From assembly GCA_030372995.1 (NCBI GenBank), contig JAUCPZ010000151.1, positions 1 through 36,998 of the forward strand: 36,998 nucleotides of DNA, read 5' to 3'. A program made the position numbers and the translations under genes. Shown in pieces: positions 1 through 6,724 of this stretch. Source of the DNA: Dehalococcoidia bacterium (GTDB lineage: Bacteria; Chloroflexota; Dehalococcoidia; UBA2247; RBG-13-53-26). The notes beneath the pieces were generated by a model that worked only from the letters and a program-made list of their open reading frames with translations, searched no databases and was not told the DNA's origin. How positions within the stretch are numbered: the first letter of the stretch is position 1; each line of letters starts with the position of its first letter.

Positions 1-130
1 ATCGGCGGGGATGTTACCGCTGCGGCAGACATTACGTAAGACATTACGTAAAAACCCACGGCAGGCCTACTGTAGAGCACGATTCTTTACGTATGGCATA
101 CGTAATCGTGAAGGAGAAGACTACGTAAAG
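1..130. repeat. 130-bp direct repeat, copy 1 (may continue left of the window)
   Basis: This copy matches 920-1049 with six substitutions in 130 bases (positions 6, 15, 19, 60, 62 and 85) and no gaps. Inside it are a tandem 12-mer GACATTACGTAA at 28-39 and 40-51, a degraded palindrome at 58-73, and an inverted repeat TTACGTATG-G-CATACGTAA at 87-105. TACGTA occurs five times (33, 45, 88, 99, 122). The left boundary cannot be set because the copy begins at the window edge. The two copies flank the pilin-like gene, so they could bound a duplicated or mobile cassette. Function is unknown. Confidence 0.9.
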
Positions 131-259
131 CAGACTGACAGCGTCGCGCCCCGGGAGGTTTGTTTGCCACATGTCACCCCCCAAGGGCTAAGATAACCCC
201 CAGCGCGCTGAACATGAGAGTGAGCATTGCCAGCATCACAGTGCCCAACTCCTGCAATA

Positions 260-289
260 TTGACACTCTCTATGCTCTGGTGGTATAGT
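260..289 (+). promoter_or_regulatory. Promoter of the pilin-like gene
   Basis: A perfect -35 TTGACA (260-265) is followed by an 18-base spacer and -10 TATAGT (284-289), which has an extended TGG just upstream. The predicted transcript starts near 296, giving a leader of about 48 nt before the ATG at 344. It is the clearest consensus promoter in the accessory segment and points to an expressed rather than decaying gene. Confidence 0.65.
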
Positions 290-343
290 CGCCAGCGAAA
301 TCCAGCTATAACCCACGGGATGACTGCTCGAGAGGGGTAGATC

Positions 344-766
344 ATGAAGGCAATGAAGATTGTTGGCGCGGTACTCTTCGCGATCATGCTTGTAGGACTA
401 GTCGGCGGCCCAGAGTGCAACTCTGGTGAAGGCGAAAGCAAGGCTGATCTCCTAATGTACGCCAAAGCGGAATTGATCACGGTTCGGACTGCCATAGAGG
501 CATGCTTAGCCGAGGCAAACGCAACCCATTTCGATGATGCGGCAGGCTACACCTGGACTGGAGACCTGGCTACCAGCCCAAAGGCGACTGGTCCCCAAGG
601 CGTGACAGTCACGGCCTACTCCATGATGCGGACGCATGCTTTCAAGGCTGCCTACACCATCGAGCAAACCGGAGCGGTCATATATGGCGACCCCACAATA
701 CCGGGCGGTTGGGGCAGCAAGATACGATGGAACACCACCACCAACGACTGGGAAGAGACCCCATAG
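344..766 (+). CDS. Secreted or membrane-anchored pilin-like protein, function unknown
   Basis: This 140-residue protein has one N-terminal hydrophobic segment (about residues 6-22) after a KAMK start. A polar region follows, then a helix-like stretch (about 34-60) and a Gly/Trp/Thr-rich C-terminus with GGWG at 121-124 and an NTTTNDW segment near the end. The layout resembles type IV pilin or pseudopilin subunits. However, the usual prepilin cleavage site followed by Phe and Glu5 is not evident, and the hydrophobic segment looks more like a signal peptide. Cys25 lies shortly after it but is not in a good lipobox. The ATG is preceded by a GAGAGGGG ribosome site. The gene sits alone between two 130-bp direct repeats. 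A role in surface structures is only an inference. Confidence 0.6.
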   Translation: MKAMKIVGAVLFAIMLVGLVGGPECNSGEGESKADLLMYAKAELITVRTAIEACLAEANATHFDDAAGYTWTGDLATSPKATGPQGVTVTAYSMMRTHAFKAAYTIEQTGAVIYGDPTIPGGWGSKIRWNTTTNDWEETP

Positions 767-919
767 TCCTTTATTACCCTAAAGCGTTTTTCTCCCTCTG
801 CGATGTCGCATCTCTGCCCACGGGGCGCCAGGTCGGAGCACGAGATTGGGTAATCATGTGAACAGACCCATGCAAGTGGGGATATTTTCGGCGACTCTTG
901 ACCACCAAGAACCCCTCAA

Positions 920-1049
920 ATCGGTGGGGATGTGACCACTGCGGCAGACATTACGTAAGACATTACGTAAAAACCCACAGTAGGCCTACTGTAGAGCACG
1001 ATTTTTTACGTATGGCATACGTAATCGTGAAGGAGAAGACTACGTAAAG
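920..1049. repeat. 130-bp direct repeat, copy 2
   Basis: This is the second copy of the repeat at 1-130 (124 of 130 bases identical). It keeps a perfect 16-bp palindrome ACAGTAGGCCTACTGT at 977-992, broken by two changes in copy 1. It also carries the tandem GACATTACGTAA 12-mers at 947-970 and the inverted repeat at 1006-1024. Similarity to copy 1 stops sharply after 1049, so the repeat has a defined right end. Confidence 0.92.
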
Positions 1050-1334
1050 CCCCCTCGCCAGCGGTCTGACATGGCGTCCAGGACCAAACGCCGGCTGCAC
1101 TTTCGGGCTACGTTCAGGTGCCATTGCGTAGTGGCATCAGGATCATCTTTAAGGTCGGCCTTTTCTTCTGCGGTTCTTGCACCGATCGAGGTTCTTTGAT
1201 GCCCTTGATGATCTCAGAGATTCTCTTTCGCTGTTGAGGACAGACTGTTCATTTTCCCAATTCGGAAAACCATTAGTGCAATAATGTCCATAATCGGGCC
1301 CAGAAGCTCCCAATTTCCAAGAACGAATAGCCAT

Positions 1335-1363
1335 TTGCATTTCTGCAATCCTTGTCCAATAAT
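1335..1363 (+). promoter_or_regulatory. Possible promoter of the HTH-recombinase pair
   Basis: TTGCAT (1335-1340), a 17-base spacer and AATAAT (1358-1363) lie just before an AAGGAG ribosome site (1371-1376) and the ATG at 1381. The -35 matches only partly, and this leaves a very short leader. Confidence 0.4.
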
Positions 1364-1380
1364 ATTCCTAAAGGAGCATT

Positions 1381-1653
1381 ATGAAACCAGATTTGATGTC
1401 GGCTTCTGAAGCAGCTCAGAGGTTGAGTGTCCATCCCAAGACTATTGGCCGCCTCCTGCGAATCGGCAAACTTGCCGGGCTGAAGATTGCCAACCGCTGG
1501 CTGATCGAGGAGGCCGCGCTGGCCGAGTTCAGTAGAGGCTATGTTGGCAAGAGAGGCTGGCGTAAAGGCAGAGCCAGAAAGGTGAAGGAGAATGAGAGTT
1601 GCGTTATACGCGAGAGTAAGCAGCGAGGAGCAAGTCGAAGGATACAGCATTGA
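1381..1653 (+). CDS. Excisionase-like helix-turn-helix DNA-binding protein
   Basis: The 90-residue protein has an N-terminal MerR/excisionase-type HTH (about residues 7-50): a sequence like SEAAQRLSVHPKTI, then a GLKIANRWLIEE wing typical of HTH_17 proteins. The C-terminus is very basic (Lys/Arg-rich from about residue 55). AAGGAG sits four bases before the ATG. The last 62 bases overlap the start of the recombinase gene in another frame, so the two are translationally linked. Small HTH proteins beside integrases often act as recombination directionality factors or element repressors. That role is inferred from position. It could also be a simple regulator. Confidence 0.75.
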   Translation: MKPDLMSASEAAQRLSVHPKTIGRLLRIGKLAGLKIANRWLIEEAALAEFSRGYVGKRGWRKGRARKVKENESCVIRESKQRGASRRIQH

Positions 1654-3094
1654 CGCCCAGAGGCGGGCCTTCCAGACTCTTTGTGAAGGCAGACGCTGGA
1701 CACCGTTTCGAGAGTACATCGAGGAAGGCAAGTCTGCCAGGACGGAGGACATCGGCAAGCGTCCTGTGTTTAGGCAGGCGATGGCGGCGGGGCTTGCTCA
1801 CGAGTACGACGTTTTGGTGGTGCATAAGATCGACCGCTTCTCACGTAAGCTGCGTGTGACCCTCGAGTACTTCGACAGACTGTCCAAAGCTCAAGTGGGA
1901 TTCGTTTCTATTGTTGAGCAGATCGATTTCTCGACTCCATGGGGCAAGTTCAACCTCAGCGTTCTCGGAGGATTGGCAGAGCTGTATTCGGACAACCTCA
2001 GCCAAGAGACCAAGAAGGGGTGGCATGAGAGGAGGGCACAGGGATTATATTGCGGCACACTGCCCTTCGGGGCAATCAAAGGTGACGCCGGCATACCGGT
2101 CCCTGACATGCAGGATAGAAGGGTCACTATTGATGGAAAGGAGGCCACTGTCCGAAATTACGAAGGGTTGACGATGGCCTTCAATCTGGCAGCAGAAGGA
2201 AAGTCGGACAGGGACATAGCCATTGCCCTGAATTCGGTGGGATACAGAACCACCGGTACTCACGGGCCCAGGCTGTTCAGCAAGGATACAGTGAAGGACA
2301 TGCTGAACAATAGGTTCTACGTAGGATTCATTCCGAACGGCGATGGTGGATGGATCCGCGCGAAGCACGAACCGTTCATAGACCCCAGGGTATTTGAGGA
2401 AGCCCAGAAGATGCGAGCACAGCGAACCAGGAAGCCGCAGACCATTCGGTCAGACGCAAGAGTCTACTCCCTGAGTGGGATAGCTAGGTGCTTCGAGTGC
2501 CATAGCACATTGAGGACTTTCAAGGGCAGAGGCAGAGTGAGACTGGCCTGCAATGGCCGGATCAAGAGCGACAAGTGCTCGCAGCCGTCCACGTTCCTGG
2601 ATATCTACGAGAGGCAGTTGGTGGAGTATCTTAGAGTTTTCAACATCCCCGAAGACTACCGGGGCAGGCTGCTGGAGGTACATAAGAAGCTGCAATCTGC
2701 CTACGATGTGGACCTTCAGAGATCAGCACTTGAGGCTCGACTGAAGCGGGTCAAGGAGATGTACGAATGGGGCCACAAGACCAAGGCAGAGTACCAAGCA
2801 GACTACGCTGCTATCAAGAGAGAGTTGCAGCAACTTCCGCAGGAGCCAAACAACGCTCAAGTGCTTGAGAGGCTTGCACTATTCCTGAGAGACATCGTAG
2901 TCGCGTGGGAAACGGCTACTCAGGAGCAGAGGAATCGCCTAGCTACCTGCCTCTTTGAGGCGGTGTGGATCAAAGACAAGAAGGTTGTGGCCGTCACGCC
3001 ACAACCGGATTTCAAACCGTTCTTCGACCTTCAGTATGAAGGACTGTCACACGGTGTATTGCACTGGCGACCCCGAGGGGATTTGAACCCCTGA
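1592..3094 (+). CDS. Large serine recombinase (integrase)
   Basis: This 500-residue site-specific recombinase has an N-terminal resolvase domain (about 1-150) with nucleophile Ser10 in YARVSS and the IDRFSR motif at 80-85. A Recombinase domain follows (about 160-285), then a zinc ribbon with Cys300, Cys303, Cys320 and Cys329 and a C-terminal coiled-coil-rich part (about 365-420). Length and order match integrases of phages and integrative elements. An AAGGAG site precedes the ATG and the gene overlaps the HTH gene upstream. The last nine codons (from Trp492) are the complement of the tRNA-Asp 3' end, so the stop codon lies inside the tRNA. Many AGG/AGA arginine codons set it apart from the downstream core genes. 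The likely job is integration and excision at tRNA-Asp. Confidence 0.92.
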   Translation: MRVALYARVSSEEQVEGYSIDAQRRAFQTLCEGRRWTPFREYIEEGKSARTEDIGKRPVFRQAMAAGLAHEYDVLVVHKIDRFSRKLRVTLEYFDRLSKAQVGFVSIVEQIDFSTPWGKFNLSVLGGLAELYSDNLSQETKKGWHERRAQGLYCGTLPFGAIKGDAGIPVPDMQDRRVTIDGKEATVRNYEGLTMAFNLAAEGKSDRDIAIALNSVGYRTTGTHGPRLFSKDTVKDMLNNRFYVGFIPNGDGGWIRAKHEPFIDPRVFEEAQKMRAQRTRKPQTIRSDARVYSLSGIARCFECHSTLRTFKGRGRVRLACNGRIKSDKCSQPSTFLDIYERQLVEYLRVFNIPEDYRGRLLEVHKKLQSAYDVDLQRSALEARLKRVKEMYEWGHKTKAEYQADYAAIKRELQQLPQEPNNAQVLERLALFLRDIVVAWETATQEQRNRLATCLFEAVWIKDKKVVAVTPQPDFKPFFDLQYEGLSHGVLHWRPRGDLNP

Positions 3095-3141
3095 TCTCCA
3101 CCGTGACAGGGTGGCATGTTAGACCGCTACACCACGGGGCC
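3065..3141 (-). tRNA. tRNA-Asp (anticodon GTC)
   Basis: On the minus strand the 77 bases fold as a cloverleaf. The acceptor stem is GGCCCCG with CGGGGTC, discriminator G73, and CCA is encoded at 3065-3067. The anticodon stem CCACC/GGTGG carries loop CTGTCAC, giving anticodon GTC. The T arm contains GGTTCAAATCC. G73 is the usual aspartate identity base. The 3' end overlaps the recombinase gene by 30 bases, so this is the probable attachment site of the element to its left. Confidence 0.95.
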
Positions 3142-3149
3142 GGTTGCGC

Positions 3150-3166
3150 GCTGATGGGCCATCAGC
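3150..3166. repeat. 17-bp palindrome upstream of tRNA-Asp
   Basis: GCTGATGG-G-CCATCAGC is a perfect 8-bp inverted repeat with a single central base. It ends eight bases before the 5' end of tRNA-Asp, in the region between that tRNA and moeA. It could be a regulatory site or a processing hairpin in the tRNA leader. Nothing decides between these. Confidence 0.45.
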
Positions 3167-3333
3167 CTGCCTCACGGTTCTCAGAGAGGACTCGTGTTCG
3201 CGGTAGGCAACTTGTACCAGTGGCCTGAACCTAGCAGAGTTTACCTTTGCCACGCTGCGATTGTCAAGGAACTGGTGCTGTGCAGCTACGTTTGCCTTCC
3301 CTATTGCCCCGTGCTAACCTTTGTCTTGTTCCC

Positions 3334-4566
3334 ATGGCAGACCTTTTCACCGTGCTCACCCCGCGGGAGGCCTGGGCCACGCTCGAGCCCCACCTCCACC
3401 CCATAGGCCGCACCGAGGTCACGGCCACCACCGATGCCCTGGGCCGCGTGCTTGCCGAAGACACTCACGCTCCGGCTGATCTCCCCCACTTCGCCCGCTC
3501 CGCCATGGACGGCTACGCGGTGCGGGCCGAGGACACCCACGGCGCCACGGAAGGTCTGCCGGCCTATCTCAAGGTGGCCGGCGAAGTCCTCATGGGTAGG
3601 CCAGCCAGTGTAAGGCTCTCTCTCGGCGAAGCGGCTTTGATCCATACCGGAGGCATGCTGCCTGAGCAGGCGGATGCGGTGGTCATGGTGGAGAACACGC
3701 GCAGCGTCGATGCAACCATGATCGAGGTGGTGCGGCCGGTGGCCAAAGGCGAGAACGTGATCCAGATCGGGGAGGACATCGCCAAGGGCGAGCTCCTGCT
3801 GCCCCGCAGGAGCGTTCTCCGCCCCCAGGACATCGGCAGCCTCCTGTCACTCGGCGTCACCAAGGTCTCCGTCTTCCAGAAGGTGAAGGTGGCCCTGATT
3901 CCCACGGGCGATGAACTGGTGCCGCCAGAGACCGAACCCGGACCGGGCCAGATCCGGAATACCAGCGCCTTCGCCCTGGCCGCGCTGGCGGCGAAGGCGG
4001 GTGCCATCCCCATTGTCATGGACATTGCGCGCGACAACTACGAATCCCTGAAGGCGACGGCCCAGAAGGCGCTGGAATTGGCGGACATGGTGGTCGTCTC
4101 GGCCGGCAGTTCCGTCAGCACCCGGGACCTGACGGCCAGAGTCATCGACTCGCTGGGCAAGCCGGGAGTCCTGGTGCACGGGGTCTCGCTGCGGCCGGGC
4201 AAGCCGACCATTCTGGCTTCGGTAGGCCGCAAGCCGGTCTTTGGCCTGCCGGGAAATCCGGCCTCGGCCATGATTACCTTCGGCGTCTTCGTCACTCCAG
4301 CGATACACCGGCTGAGCGGCTGCCGCCAGCCGCCGCAGCGGTTTTCAGTCAAGGCCAGGCTCACCCGCAACATTCCCTCGGCAGCAGGACGGGAGGACTA
4401 TGTGCCGGTGAAGATCGAGGAGAGGGACGGCGAGCTGCATGCCGAGCCGATTTTCGGCAAGTCGAACCTGCTCTTTGCCATGATCCAGGCGGATGGGCTG
4501 GCAAAGGTGCCGCTGGACAAGGGTGGGATGATGGCAGGCGAGTGGGTGGAGATCTCGTTGTTCTGA
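3334..4566 (+). CDS. moeA: Molybdopterin molybdenumtransferase MoeA
   Basis: MoeA inserts molybdate (or tungstate) into adenylylated molybdopterin to make Moco in the cytosol. The 410-residue length is normal. SAMDGYAV at 56-63 places the conserved Asp at residue 59, as in E. coli MoeA. A TGG...P..ADAVVMVE segment, the IPTGDELV start of the MogA-like domain, SAGSS with a downstream RD, and GLPGNPASA all match. The frame is open back to 3247, but homology begins at MADLF, so I chose the ATG at 3334. No good ribosome site precedes it, and TAACCT at 3315-3320 could be a -10 of a nearly leaderless transcript. A terminator-like hairpin follows. Confidence 0.9.
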   Translation: MADLFTVLTPREAWATLEPHLHPIGRTEVTATTDALGRVLAEDTHAPADLPHFARSAMDGYAVRAEDTHGATEGLPAYLKVAGEVLMGRPASVRLSLGEAALIHTGGMLPEQADAVVMVENTRSVDATMIEVVRPVAKGENVIQIGEDIAKGELLLPRRSVLRPQDIGSLLSLGVTKVSVFQKVKVALIPTGDELVPPETEPGPGQIRNTSAFALAALAAKAGAIPIVMDIARDNYESLKATAQKALELADMVVVSAGSSVSTRDLTARVIDSLGKPGVLVHGVSLRPGKPTILASVGRKPVFGLPGNPASAMITFGVFVTPAIHRLSGCRQPPQRFSVKARLTRNIPSAAGREDYVPVKIEERDGELHAEPIFGKSNLLFAMIQADGLAKVPLDKGGMMAGEWVEISLF

Positions 4567-4597
4567 TGATCATCGAGATTGCTGCGCAATGGCAGAG

Positions 4598-4626
4598 GTA
4601 TCCGCCCGAGGCGGACCGGATTTTTT
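4598..4626 (+). terminator. Rho-independent terminator after moeA
   Basis: TCCGCC-CGA-GGCGGA forms a six-pair stem with a three-base loop. It can be lengthened by GGT/ACC across a two-base bulge. CCGGA and six T residues (4621-4626) follow. It lies 31 bases after the moeA stop and before the second moeA gene. Confidence 0.6.
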
Positions 4627-4675
4627 GGGGGTGTCCCCCAGTTCCCCTTTTTCCTTTGCCCCCAGGGATGGGGGC
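4627..4675. repeat. Two G/C-only hairpins in the moeA-moeA gap
   Basis: GGGGG-TGT-CCCCC (4627-4639) and GCCCCC-AGGGAT-GGGGGC (4658-4675) are two perfect hairpins, between the terminator and the next start codon at 4705. The 3' halves of the first and 5' half of the second can also pair with each other's partners, so alternative folds are possible. Function is unknown. Confidence 0.5.
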
Positions 4676-4704
4676 TAGGGGGTTGAACAGGACGGGTGAC
4701 TAGA

Positions 4705-6651
4705 ATGCCATCTGAGAAGCATCAGCGGAAGCGCCCGCACGTCTACCTGGAAGACATCCCGCTGGACGAGGCGACCTCCCGGTTCCAGGCGGCTTTGCAG
4801 GAAGCGGGCGGCCTCTCGCGCACGCCCGCGGAGCGAGTCCCTCTGGCCGAGTCGTTGCACCGGGTGACCGCGGAGCCGGTGTGGGCCCGGATATCGTCCC
4901 CGCACTACCACGCCGCGGCCATGGATGGCGCGGCGGTCCGTTCCGCGGATACTACCGAAGCGTCCGAGAAGACGCCGGTGCGCCTCAGAATCGGCGATCA
5001 GGCCCAATGGGTCGACACCGGCATGGCCATGCCCGAGGGCTTCGACGCCGTGGTGATGATCGAGAACATCCAGGAGGTAGGCGAAGACCTGATCGAGATC
5101 ATGCTGCCCGTGGCTCCCTGGCAGCACGTCCGCCTTATGGGCGAGGACATCGTGGCCTCGGAACTTCTGTTACCCGAAGGCCATTTCCTGAAGCCTACTG
5201 ACTTGGGAGCCATCGCCCAGGCAGGCGTCACCGATGTTGCCGTCAGGCGCAGACCCAGGGTGGCTATCATCCCCACTGGCACAGAGCTGGTTATGCCCGG
5301 GCAAGGATTGAAGCCGGGCAAGATCATCGAGTCCAATTCGCTGGTCCTGGCGGGGCTGGTGGAGGAGTGGGGAGCACAAGCCACCAGATGTCCGCCGACT
5401 CCTGACGACTACGACCAGTTGAAGCAAGCGGTCCGCGATGCGGTGGCGGAGCATGACATCGTGGTGGTGAATGCCGGCGCCTCCGCCGGGCGGCGTGATT
5501 TCACGGCTTCGCTGGTAGGTGACTTGGGCAAGGTCATCGTTCACGGCGTGGCCATCCGGCCCGGCCACCCGGTGGTACTGGGAATAGTCAATGGCAAGCC
5601 GATGGTCGGCGTGCCGGGCTACCCGGTGTCAGCGGCCCTGACGCTGGAGCTCTTCGTTCGGCCGCTGATATGCCGCCTTTTGGGGGTGGCGACACCGAAG
5701 AGAAGCGTCCTGGACGCCGTCCTGACGCGGAAGGTCTTTTCTCCCATGGGGGAGGAGGAATTTGTCCGGGTCAAGGTGGGGAAAGTGGGTGACAGGCTGC
5801 TGGCCACCCCACTGCCCCGCGGCGCAGGAGCCACCATGTCCTTTGTGCGAGCCGATGGCATCGTGCGCATCCCCCGCGGGAGCGAGGGGATCCAGGAAGG
5901 GCAGCCAGTGCGCGTGGAGTTGCTCAGCAGCGCGGAGCAGATCGAGAACGCCATCGTGGTGATCGGCAGCCACGACCTAGCGCTGGACGTCCTCGCCAAC
6001 CGCCTGCACCAGCAATATCCCGAACGGACGCTGTCTTCTTCGAACGTGGGCAGTCTCGGCGGGCTGGTCGCCCTCGGCCGTGGCGAGGCCCATCTGGCCG
6101 GCTCGCATCTGCTGGACGAAGAAACGGGTGAATACAATGTCAGCTACGTCAAGCGCATACTGGCCGACAAGGCAGTAGTCATCCTGAACCTGGTCTACCG
6201 GGAGCAGGGACTGATGGTGGCCAAGGGCAACCCGAAGGGGCTGAAAGGCCTGGCCGACCTCGTTCGGCCGGATGTCCGCTTCATCAACCGTCAGCGGGGC
6301 GCCGGCACCAGGGTCCTGCTGGATTTCAAGGCGAAGGAAATGGGCCTGGACGTAACCAAGATCGATGGTTACGACCGGACGGCCTTCACGCATCTGGCGG
6401 TGGCAGTGGCGGTGGCGGGTGGGGCGGCGGACACGGGACTGGGGATTCTGGCAGCGGCCAGGGCGCTGGATCTGGATTTCGTTCCAGTGCTGAAGGAACG
6501 GTATGACCTGATCATCCCACGGGAGCACTACGAGAGCAAGCTGCTGGAGCCCATGCTGGCCATCCTCCATGATCCCTCGTTCAGGACCGAAATCGAGAAG
6601 CTGGGCGGCTACGATGCTTCCCAGATGGGACAGGTGATCGCCAGGCTGTAG
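4705..6651 (+). CDS. MoeA fused to a periplasmic-binding-protein-like domain
   Basis: The 648-residue fusion has a full MoeA part (about 15-415), with AAMDGAAV at 71-78, DTG...PEGFDAVVMIEN, IPTGTELV and GVPGYPVSA. A C-terminal PBP-like/LysR-substrate-like domain (about 430-640, COG1910 type) follows, with GSHDLALDVLA and RGAGTR. In the known fusion family this domain is thought to sense or deliver an oxyanion or cofactor precursor. It has no signal peptide, so it acts in the cytosol. The ATG at 4705 has GGACGGG eight bases upstream. An in-frame GTG at 4696 is the alternative. It is the second MoeA in tandem and may serve a different metal or enzyme set. The hypF gene begins 73 bases later. 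Confidence 0.88.
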   Translation: MPSEKHQRKRPHVYLEDIPLDEATSRFQAALQEAGGLSRTPAERVPLAESLHRVTAEPVWARISSPHYHAAAMDGAAVRSADTTEASEKTPVRLRIGDQAQWVDTGMAMPEGFDAVVMIENIQEVGEDLIEIMLPVAPWQHVRLMGEDIVASELLLPEGHFLKPTDLGAIAQAGVTDVAVRRRPRVAIIPTGTELVMPGQGLKPGKIIESNSLVLAGLVEEWGAQATRCPPTPDDYDQLKQAVRDAVAEHDIVVVNAGASAGRRDFTASLVGDLGKVIVHGVAIRPGHPVVLGIVNGKPMVGVPGYPVSAALTLELFVRPLICRLLGVATPKRSVLDAVLTRKVFSPMGEEEFVRVKVGKVGDRLLATPLPRGAGATMSFVRADGIVRIPRGSEGIQEGQPVRVELLSSAEQIENAIVVIGSHDLALDVLANRLHQQYPERTLSSSNVGSLGGLVALGRGEAHLAGSHLLDEETGEYNVSYVKRILADKAVVILNLVYREQGLMVAKGNPKGLKGLADLVRPDVRFINRQRGAGTRVLLDFKAKEMGLDVTKIDGYDRTAFTHLAVAVAVAGGAADTGLGILAAARALDLDFVPVLKERYDLIIPREHYESKLLEPMLAILHDPSFRTEIEKLGGYDASQMGQVIARL

Positions 6652-6724
6652 CGTCCTGCGAAGGCAATCGTGAACGCAGAGGCACAGAATGCTGTGCCCG
6701 CTACGTGGAATACGAGGTTAGACG

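Larger units (their letters stand above)
767..1380. other. Gene-poor stretch holding repeat copy 2
   Basis: Apart from the repeat at 920-1049 and a promoter-like sequence just before 1381, I see no supportable gene here. A 63-codon minus-strand frame at 1149-1340 has no recognisable features and no ribosome site. No RNA gene or clear terminator was recognised. Confidence 0.6.

Noticed and set aside
344-420. Lipoprotein signal in the pilin-like protein (Cys25)
   Set aside because: The residues before Cys25 (GGPE) do not match a lipobox.
1149-1340. 63-codon minus-strand frame in the gap before the HTH gene
   Set aside because: No ribosome site, no family features and low-complexity basic end.
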